From Xestospongia muta (Eukaryota; Porifera; Demospongiae; Haplosclerida; Petrosiidae), in contig OY848931.1 of NCBI GenBank assembly GCA_963693285.1, forward strand, positions 5,126,079 through 5,190,078: a stretch of 64,000 bases of DNA, given 5' to 3'. Shown here in pieces: positions 47,201-56,232 of the stretch. Below the pieces are notes generated by a model that saw nothing but the letters and a program-made list of their open reading frames with translations, was not told the origin of the DNA and did no database searches. Made by a program: the position numbers and the translations under genes. The first letter of the stretch is position 1. Each line of letters begins with the position of its first letter.

Positions 47201-48144
47201 TGTACAGTAAGTGCAGGTTGTTCCCAATTGATCTGTGACAATAACATTATTATAAAACCTAAAATAATATAGAAGTAACCTTTGCAAGTTCTTTCTTTTG
47301 CCACAATTTATCGTAAGTTGCTCCACCTTCCCACTGAACAATACGAGGTGCTTTCCCTTCCTCTATTAATTTTACTGCTTCTCCCTAATAACAACTATTA
47401 TAATAGGTCTTTAACAAATTATACTTACCATAGCTCGAACACCTTCAGGGAAGAGAAATCGGTTATAAAGAGTGTCCACTGTGTCATTAATGTCAACATC
47501 ACATGTTCGCTGTAGTAAGATAGGGCCTGTATCAAGACCATCATCTGCCCAGAATATAGTGAATCCAGCTTGATGATCTCCCTCCATCAATGTCCAGTTA
47601 ATGGCTGAGGCACCACGATGTTTGGGTAAAATAGAAGGATGATAAATAATGGAGCCTTCTTCAGCTGCATCAATGACTTCCATTGGAATAAATTGAGTAC
47701 AAAATGGCAAGACATTAAGAGTAGCTTGTACACTTTTATACTTCTCATAGACATCTGGGAGAAGTTGACCTAGAGATAGAGAGAGAGAGATTAGCAATTA
47801 TTATCAATTCCTTAAATCCCACCTTTTTTCCTCCATCTTTCAAATTTGAAAAGTTGCACGCCATCTTTCTCAGCCTGAGCAGCTAAAGGATCGGGACGGC
47901 CATTTTGATCAGGGACAGTAAACACACCAACAATGTTCTTTCCTTGTCTTTGTAAGAGGTTGTATACTTCTTGTCCAAAGACAGATTGACCTATTATGGC
48001 AATACGTAAATCTTTCCCAAGAAAGGAAGATGTTGAAAATGGTGTAGAACGTAGTCTTAATGTCATTGATAAGTGAAAAGTACGAGATAGTGCTACAGAC
48101 GATCTCCTAAGTGATAATCTTGCAAGAGACCAAGCAAAAGACAT
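44205..48144 (-). CDS. ALDH1L2: 10-formyltetrahydrofolate dehydrogenase, right copy (predicted mitochondrial)
   Basis: Same reaction and domain order as the left copy, predicted to act in mitochondria. The start is ATG 48142-48144: [20 protein letters not shown] followed by [20 protein letters not shown]. There is no acidic residue in the first 40 and many Arg and Ser, a typical mitochondrial presequence, joined to [13 protein letters not shown]. The formyltransferase His/Asp, the carrier Ser ([10 protein letters not shown]), ALDH Glu (SLELGGKSP) and Cys (GENCIAAGR) are all conserved. It ends [10 protein letters not shown]. Exon-intron layout is the same as the left copy, and most 3' introns are nearly identical. 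Diverged tracts lie at the presequence, at about 47170-47330, 46370-46650 and the last codons. It is divergent from the TTLL gene with 264 bases between start codons. The symbol marks compartment type only. Confidence 0.92.
44240..47955 (-). repeat. Right arm of large inverted duplication (ALDH1L)
   Basis: Reverse-complement partner of 35815-39540. Arms ~3.7 kb, spacer ~4.7 kb holding the tRNA and creatine kinase genes. Confidence 0.9.
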
Positions 48145-48408
48145 CTTTTCTGCAGATTTGCAAAAGTGATAGTTTACATAGGAGCTCCTTACAACAATAA
48201 CGGGACACGCCTTCAATTCTTGAGCTCGAGCTCATACTCATACTATTGGAACTGGTCTGAGTCTTTCACAAGAAATAAACATCACCATGACAACAAGGCA
48301 CACCTTGTACTTTCTGACGACTTCAACAATGTGCAAGAGAGTGACATGTAAGTGATGTCTGCTTAGTAAAATCAATAAATCCACTGACGACCTCTTTAAA
48401 GTTCCATA
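48145..48408. promoter_or_regulatory. Divergent promoter, mitochondrial ALDH1L / TTLL
   Basis: 264 bases between head-to-head start codons. No clear TATA box; a GAGCTCGAGCTC palindrome occurs near 48222. An open frame continues upstream of the ALDH1L ATG to 48216 without another ATG. Confidence 0.45.
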
Positions 48409-51400
48409 ATGGCTGTTTTGACACAATTTGGATCATCTCCTAATTCGAGTTACTGTAATTCGTCAAGTGAATTATCACACACTTTATGCACTTGTCCTCG
48501 TCTTATATCAGCATCTGTTCCACCTGTTGTAAGGCAAAGAGTATGTGCTAGCCGTGATGCAACTTTAGCTGAACGGTCAGAGAAACCATCTCCTCAAAGT
48601 ATAGATGCTAATCACATTTACACAGATGAAGGAGAAGTGGATAACCACATAAGAACAGACTGCAATGCTAAAGTTCTTTCTCAGCAATTCTCCACTTTGT
48701 CTTCACATGAGATGCCAAAAGAATCTCAGAAGCCATCCTGCTGTCGTAAATTAATACATCAATTTGAAAAAGAACTTACTTTCCGACCCAAACTCAATCC
48801 CTCATCACTCAAATTGGCTAAGCAAAGTTCCAGAAGACATCAACCACTTGTGACACGACTCTCTGATGGAGGCAAGAAACAAAACCAATATTATGATGCT
48901 AATTTCACATTTTCTCCAAAATTAAATGAAACAAGTCTTAAATTAGCTCAAGAGAGAGCAGGCAAACTTCAAGAGATACGAGACCGAGCAGCTGCAATGA
49001 CAGCCATGAAAATGGCAGAATTTTATTCTGAGTACACTTTTAAGCCTCATGTGTTAGACAAAAGTACTCGTATAGTTCAGAAACTTGACACTGGGTTTTT
49101 GGATAGACAGCAACAACATTTGACTAGAAAACAGAAATTGGTTAGTAGTGTATGCATGTTGTGTTATTGTCAGTTATTGTTGTCACTATATAGATTGATG
49201 AAGCATTTAGTCCACCTCAAAAATTAACAAAAAGACAGAATAATCAAGCAACATCTCATTCTCCTTCATCTAACATTAGTCCTTCTTCAATTAAAGCATC
49301 AAAACTATCCACACTTAATGAAAGATCCCCAATCGTGAAACAAAGTCTAAGAAAACATGGCCGAAGTCAAACTGCACCAGCTCTTCCAGTATCTAGTCCT
49401 TCTAAACCTCTCTTACATAAAGAGTCAGTTGGGTCATTGTTGAAAATTAATTCGCGTTCTTTATCAAAATGTTCTCCTTCATCCAAGACCACTAGTAAAC
49501 AAACTGCTGTAAAGTCAACATTACAGAATTATCAGGGGCTACTCAAAGTAGAATTTAAAACTCTTAACGAGGCTGATCGTGTTCGACGCGTTAAAGTGTT
49601 AGCAGAGAAAGCAACAAGAGTAAGTGATGTATGTATAACTTGATATTATAGTGTTTCCTATAGTGTAAGAAAATTTTCCATGTTAGAGGTGGTTATCAGA
49701 CTATACGTAAAGCCCTTAGGAGTAGAGGATGGATTGAAATAGTTCATCATAATAGTAAAACAACACATAAAAAGAATGAAGATAAACATTGTGACAGTGA
49801 TGGTGATGAGGACAATGATATATGTGATGATTGCAATGATGATGATGATATCTCAGAAAGTGAAAGTGAGGAAGAAGAAGTGGATGAAGAATACTTGATG
49901 TTGGTACGGAATTTATGTTATGACACATGGACTCCTTTCTTCCTCTCTCTCTTTACAGCGTAGAGCAGTCAGAAATAGTGAACCCAATTTCATATGGTCA
50001 CTGAGAAGAAGTGATATAGCTCCTAGGTATCTCAAAAAAGACCAAATAGTTAATCATTTTTCAGGAGCATGGTTCACCACTAAGGTTATTATCAGTCATC
50101 ATTTTGTGGTATTATGAGTCATTTTCTAATAGTTTGGACTCTGTAGTAGCTTACAGAACTTACCCTGGTATAGAGACATTGATCCAGACACTTTCTTTCC
50201 TCGCTGTTATCTGCTAACCTCTCAACAGGACAAAGACTCTTTCAAAGGTACAGTGAATGTACTGTGTCATTTTAATTGTCACTCTCTGAACAGATGACTA
50301 CCAAATTACAGCAGCTTTTAGTATCCTAAAGATTGTAGCATGTGAAATAAACCAGGAGTTAGCTAACATCTACTATGATCCATTAGCAAAGAAAGAGGGT
50401 CGTGTGACAATCACTTCATACATTGCTCCTCTGTCTTCTCCTCTAATATCTCCATCACATTCCTCCATATCTGCACCAAGTACTCCAGTAAATAGACCAA
50501 AACAACCATCTCGACTTTGTTCATCTACTACTCGAGGCAAAGAGGAGGAAACCACTCAACTCTTAGTCCCAGAAGAAGTGGTCCTGTTATCGATCAAGGC
50601 ATGTGAGACCATACTAGCACAAATTCATCATAGTGACATTGATGAGTTACAGACAAAACCGGTAAGGTTACTATTGTAGTGTCTATATTCTTATGATGTC
50701 CTCAGCTAACTGAAGAGGAGTGGTCAACATTACTAAGTCATTACTATAATTTAGTCTTGTAAGTCACAGCTATAGTGTTAATATAATATGTGTGTCATCC
50801 TTTAGCCATGATGGGAATTTGACATGTTCTTCGAACACTGCAATGAGAGCTGAAGAGCTACTGATAGAAGTATTAACATTAATTCCATTACATTAACTCT
50901 TCATTACATGTCTTTTATTAGTTGAGTGATCATTTTCCTCAATTGTCAATGGATGGTATTAGAAACATATGGATTATAAAGCCAGGTGCATTATCAAGAG
51001 GACGAGGTTATTAAAATTAAGATTGGAGAAATTAATTATAGTATCTTTTGTGCAGGCATAGTATGTATGGACCATTTGGAAGATATAGAGCAGTTTGTTC
51101 AGCCGTCTATTTTAATGAAGGAGAGTCGTTGGGTGATTCAAAAATATATTGGTAAAAACAACTTTTAAATACATTTAGAAATATGTTTGCACTTAGAACG
51201 CCCACTTCTAATTTGCTCAACCAAATTTGATATTCGTCAGTGGTTTCTTGTGACTGACTGGAATCCATTGACAATGTGGATGTATAAAGATTGTTACCTT
51301 CGTTTCTCATCACAACTGTTTAGTTTAAAGAAGTTGGACACGTAAACTATTATATAGAATGCTAATGATATAATAACTATTCATTATTATAGGAGCATTC

Positions 51401-52224
51401 ATTTGTGTAATAACTCTGTTCAAAAATATATGACAATTTCACCAGACAGGGATTCGGAGCTACCTTCAGAAAATATGTGGGACAGTGCCACATTTCAAAG
51501 TCATCTCAGGTAAACCAGTGAACTTAACAACACCTAACTGCTAGTATTTATAGAAGTATTGGTGAAGGAGATAAGTGGAAGGAAATGATCTACCCTGGTA
51601 TGAAGCAGGCCATTATCAATGTTCTACAAGTGTCACAAGAAAGAATAAATGATAGAAAAGTAAGTAAATATAACAAATCAAAATATACTTCATCATTGTT
51701 AGAACTCCTTTGAACTATACGGTGCTGACTTCATGATTACTGCTGATTTTAAGCCATGGCTGGTTAGTCCAAATTTGTAATGCTAATAAAGAGAATTATT
51801 ATATCATAATCATTGTCTGTTTTAGATTGAAGTTAATTGTAGTCCAACAATGGAAAGAAATACTACAGTCACTAAGAGATTGTGTAAGCAAGTAATGGAA
51901 GATACAATTAAAGGTAAGGATTATTTTCCAGTGATATCATTTTATTATTAATGTAGTTATTATTGATAGAAGAAATAACAAAGATTGTGACACTGGTCAG
52001 TTTGAACTAGCATATAAACAGGTAAAGTTAGTCAATACATAATTCTTGTGTTGTAGAATAATTCTTATTCTTTGTTATAGACAAAAATTGATGTACCTCC
52101 ATATATGGGTCTACAATTACGTGTTGATGGATCTAGTATTGGAGGGTCACATAAACAACATACTACAACTGTACCTGCAGTAGATCTTGGACAGTCTTTT
52201 GATTTTAGTAGTCTAACAAGATAG
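48409..52224 (+). CDS. Tubulin glycylase of the TTLL3/TTLL8 type with repeat-bearing N-terminus
   Basis: TTLL3/8 enzymes attach the first glycine to tubulin side chains in axonemes and stabilise cilia and flagella. The start is ATG 48409; the stop is TAG 52222-52224; many exons. About the first 400 residues are disordered, Ser/Pro-rich, with three motif copies ([51 protein letters not shown]). Then the TTLL core: [19 protein letters not shown], an acidic insert (DDDD and EEEE runs), [67 protein letters not shown] and the ATP/Mg-binding [12 protein letters not shown]. These blocks match the glycylase branch rather than glutamylases. Sits next to a flagellar-type creatine kinase locus, so both may serve choanocyte or sperm flagella. 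Confidence 0.88.
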
Positions 52225-52314
52225 AGAAAAATTAAATATTTCCTTTTTTCATTCCTTTTAATTTATTTTAATTTGTTTACTCTATTGTTTTAATGAGCCA
52301 CGCCTTCAATCTAC

Positions 52315-53023
52315 ATGATGATTAAAATTGTCTTTGTTCTCCTTGTGCTTGTTGTGTCGAGTGAGTTACATGATACACTAATGCACAATATCTAACTACA
52401 TGTATATAGCGTTCTCTCGACCAATAAAGCAGAGACCAGGTTCTCCCAATGATGTTATCTCAATGACATTTTTAATCTGTGTTAATGATACATGGGGTAA
52501 TTGTATTGCTACTGTGAAGACTCCAGATATTAAACCAAATACACCATGGAATAAATCAGAGAACATTCTGGTTGGTAATTGTGATCATGGACCATTGATA
52601 TATAATGTCCAGCAAGAAGGAGGTAAGGCATTGTCTGATAGATACCGAACAAGCGTGTTGATCTCTCTCTCTCTCTCTCTCTCTCCAGATCATACAGTGA
52701 TTGATGTGACATTTTTTTCATCAGTAATAGAAGATGCCTCACATCCAGAGTGCCGAATTACTTGGGATTACCAATATTTAGTCCCCAAAGCTGGAGGTAC
52801 AGTAGTTACCTTTGTATGTAAATTTGGGTTGCCAACTGAAAATTACTAGGACAATTAACTGGAGAATGTTGAATTCATTGTCTATTTTTACATTATACTT
52901 TATTATTTTTTGAACGTAGGTTTATCCAATTCACTTTTACCTGGCTGTTTTGTTGCTGATTCTCGTGAAGGTTATCACATGACTTACTATTGGTTTTATA
53001 TATTAGAATGGTTTACAGGATAA
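52315..53023 (+). CDS. Small secreted five-cysteine protein (tandem copy 1)
   Basis: I do not recognise the family. Four exons: about 52315-52364, 52410-52622, 52689-52797 and 52920-53023, the last ending WFTG at TAA. The N-terminus MMIKIVFVLLVLVVS is a clear signal peptide, followed by a ~125-residue mature protein. Cysteines fall in FLICVND, GNCIATV, GNCDHGP, PECRITWDY and LPGCFVADS. There are NDT and NKS glycosylation sequons and the C-terminal motif MTYYWFYILEW. The odd cysteine count suggests an unpaired Cys or disulfide-linked dimer. A (CT)n run forms the end of intron 2. The next gene is a paralog 77 bases downstream in the same direction with the same exon phases. Confidence 0.8.
52662..52685. 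repeat. (CT)n run at 3' splice site of secreted protein copy 1
   Basis: A CT dinucleotide run directly followed by CCAG and the exon coding HTVIDVTFFSS. It is absent at the matching intron of copy 2, so it arose after the duplication. Confidence 0.9.
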
Positions 53024-53100
53024 TAAATAATATTTACATCTGATTAATGAACTTAGCTGTTTACATAACCTCCTAATTAAATTCCTTTTTATTATTATTA

Positions 53101-53733
53101 ATGACTGTCATGTCTATTTTTCTATTGTTATTGTCCATCACTTGTAAGTTTATTATTGTTATTAATGCTAATGATCTTATCTTTCGTGATTTTCCAGTTG
53201 TATACACAAAAGGAGTATCAAATAACCTTAATTCGATGACCTTTCTAATATGTGTTAATGCTACTGATGATGACTGTATTGCAACAGCTACTACTCCAAG
53301 TATTAAACCAAATGTGTCATTAAATAAATCAGAGAAAGTTATAATTGGTGATTGTGACCACGGTCCGTTGACATACAAAGTTGTACAAAGAGAAGGTGAG
53401 AGTCAGTATGGAGGTGTGGCTAACATTAAGATTGCTATAGAATATAATATGAAATAGTCTTATAATACACTTTTCATTACTAGGTCACACTTTTATTGAT
53501 TTGACATTCTACTCATCAGTGATTGAAGATGCTTCACCACCACAATGTCAAATTAAATGGGATTATAGCTATTTACTTCCAATAAAAGAAGGTATGTGAC
53601 TGTCTTTATAAAGATCATTTATACTGTGAAAATAGGATCACGAGAATCTCTGCTACCAGGATGCTATGTGACAGATTCTCGTGAAGGATGGCACTTGACA
53701 TATTATTGGTTTTACATATTAGAATGGGAGTGA
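53101..53733 (+). CDS. Small secreted five-cysteine protein (tandem copy 2)
   Basis: Paralog of the gene at 52315. Four exons with identical phases; the stop is TGA 53731-53733. The signal peptide MTVMSIFLLLLSITF joins through a 54-base intron to VYTKGVSNNLNSMTFLICVN. Five cysteines at the same places (FLICVN, DDCIAT, GDCDHGP, PQCQIKWDY, LPGCYVTDS), conserved HTFIDLTFYSSVIEDAS and the C-terminal HLTYYWFYILEWE. Several N-glycosylation sequons. It lacks the extra FTG tail of copy 1. Retained intron 1 would also be open and hydrophobic. Probably an extracellular ligand, matrix or defence protein; function unknown. Confidence 0.8.
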
Positions 53734-53806
53734 AGTAGCTATTATAAATGATTTATAACTATTGAATGAACATATAACATCAAATTGTTATTGGTGATTT
53801 TTGTTT

Positions 53807-56131
53807 CTACATCTTCCGACTTCTCTTAGATTTTCTAAATGGTACATACGGTTCAAAATCAGATTCCAAATTATTTTCACTATCAGAGATATCCTCTTTG
53901 AACTCTCTTTTTTGTCCTTGTTCTTTGTCTTTTGACTCTTCTTGTGGAAATGTTGGTAGTCTTTGCTTAACATCTTTTATTAGGTCATTAAATTGTTGTT
54001 TATGTAGTGACACTAAAATAAGAAAAAAGTGAAAGTAGTATAGACATCAGGATATTGCTGTGTGTTCACATAGTCTTACAATATTTTCTTTGTTCTTTGG
54101 CGATATCTTCCTCTTTGCTAGTTTTGCTGACATTCAATGTCTAAAACAATAAAAGTTAATGCATGACAAAATAAACAATTGTTTACTTACATCTACACTC
54201 TTGACCTGAGCTCTCTTACTTTTTTCAGTTCTTTCTACTTGTAATGCTATTTGTTTCACTAAAACAAAACATTAAACATACAAGAAGGAGAGGAGGGATA
54301 GACAAATACAAACATGATATAATGTATTCTCTAACTTGTCATCGGGTGAGGACTATCACATTGTGCATTGTACTGTAGAGTGAATTCCTGTAATCTTGCT
54401 ATCATTTGCTACAACATTTAACGGATGAACAGTTTATAACACATTATATACATACTTCACGATTCCCTGAAGTAGTTAAATGATGTTCTCGTAATTTACT
54501 CCGTAGTTGACGGTCTTTCATAATCGAATAGCACAATTTAGGTAGTCGTGGCAACAAGCAACTACTTGTTCCCGGACTGGAACTACAGTAAGTATAAGCA
54601 TACAACAGGAATATTTTACAAGGGTTTTAATTCAGTCATTTAGTCAAATTTTCATTATACAGTCATTGACAATCACCTTTCAATGGCATTGTTTCTAATG
54701 GTGGAATATTTTAAGCACTGGTCCAAATGATTGTTTACATTCTTTTGAAGGAGTTTACAACCACACACAGGACAGTCCACTAATAAAACAATATAGTGAA
54801 TGTTTGTTTAGACTATTAGAATAATTTATTAGTATTTATTAATGGAATCATACTACTAAATTTAATAATATTAATATGTTCATATTTAATGAGAATTAAT
54901 TTCAGAAACTTCCCAAACTACTTCTAATCAACCTCATAATTATTAAATGGCATAGAAATTAATCCTTAAGTATGTATCAAATGCTAAAGATAATTTGTGA
55001 TAATTTGTGGTCTTGCCTGACTTAGTTCCTTAACCAACTGTATAATATTCACAACAGTGTACTCTAATGTTCTAGGAAAGCTATGGTCTGGCTAGATTAA
55101 ATCCTACCAATGTCATACTCTTACCCAAAGTCTACAATATCTCAAGAAATTTTGAAGATATGTATAGATTATATACTGAGATTATGGTTTATACAAATAT
55201 GGTTGGAATACCATTGATTCCTTCTATAGTACATGTTGATATAGATATTTTAGGAGTTGACATTTTGAGGCATAAACATTGACATTTTGTGAGTACACAT
55301 CATTGGAATGGACATTATGGGAGTTGACATTGTAGAACAAATCATTTCTCATGATACCAGTGATATATAACTCCAATAATATGTACATAGTTTAAAGAAG
55401 CACAATATTCTATTATGAACTTATGATTTTACCTTCATTTGATGTTGTTGGTTCAATTAATGAAGATAAGACATCATCTCTCTCTAATTCTGTCTTTATT
55501 GTAGGTGTTGTAACACAAGTGTTAAGGATAGAAGGAGAAAGACTTAGTTCATCGTTCTCTTCTATATCAGATGATGGTAATTTATGCTGTGGTTGTGGTT
55601 TAGTAGACATTAATAGTTCACTTCTAAAAAAGAACATCACACTATGCACAAAGTACATATACTTACCTGCTTTTAACAAATTGTTCTACAAGCTCGTTAA
55701 GAATGAGGTTATTTAATAAGTGACTATCATTGGATGGCTACAGTTATGCATATCATAAACAATAGACATGGATCATATTACCTGACAACAGATGGGGCAG
55801 GCTGATTTAATTTGTAAGTATCGTCGAATACAAAGTGAGCAAACTATTGGAAGAATGTTGCAACTTTTAAGTAATATGTATAGATAGTAGATTTTGCAGA
55901 TTGAGTATAAATTTCTTCATCCTATTAAACTCACAAGAATGAGAGCAGGGTAATATAACTGCTGTTTTGAAAAAATCATGACAAATTGGACATCGTAATA
56001 GCTTGTCTAGTTCCTACAATAATGTCATTGTTTATAAATTTGTTACTATTATGATGTACCTTAAGTGGACGACACTGCCAATCTGATGGATCAGCTAAAA
56101 TAACAGTGTCATCAAAAAACTTTCTGTCCAT
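53807..56131 (-). CDS. RAD18: RAD18 E3 ubiquitin-protein ligase
   Basis: With RAD6 it monoubiquitinates PCNA at stalled replication forks to start translesion synthesis. The start is ATG 56129-56131 (MDRKFFDDTVILADPSDWQC); the stop is TAG 53807-53809. The RING finger starts LLRCPICHDFFKTAVILPCS and includes CIRRYLQIKSACPIC; a long Ser/Thr-rich exon follows (about 55620-55415). The UBZ zinc finger is VDCPVCGCKLLQKNVNNHLD, ending QC; the SAP domain is LPKLCYSIMKDRQLRSKLRE to the GNREQMIARLQEF helix; the RAD6-binding stretch is YNAQCDSPHPMT and following. The basic tail PFRKSKRSRK is a likely nuclear signal. Order and motifs match vertebrate RAD18. A long intron (about 54780-55410) holds a dispersed repeat. 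The start codon lies 101 bases from the divergent TIMM17 start. Confidence 0.93.
55005..55345. repeat. Dispersed repeat copy in RAD18 intron
   Basis: Contains GTCTTGCCTGACTTAGTTCC, TTAACCAACTG, GTGTACTC and AGTTGACATT words shared with the elements in the FGD-like intron (16702-17213) and the TIMM17 intron (56600-56870). Degenerate; boundaries are uncertain. Confidence 0.5.
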
Positions 56132-56232
56132 GATATGTAAAATTATAGTTTTAGTAGGCACCGCCCCCTACATGTGCTTCTTTACCACGCCTATATGTAT
56201 ATTTGTCCTGTAATTGTTGTGTGCTGACTATT
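56132..56232. promoter_or_regulatory. Divergent promoter, RAD18 / TIMM17
   Basis: 101 bases between head-to-head start codons, enough only for a compact shared promoter. A CACCGCCCCCTACATG GC-rich patch near 56160 stands out from the AT-rich surroundings and could bind an Sp/KLF-type factor. Confidence 0.5.
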
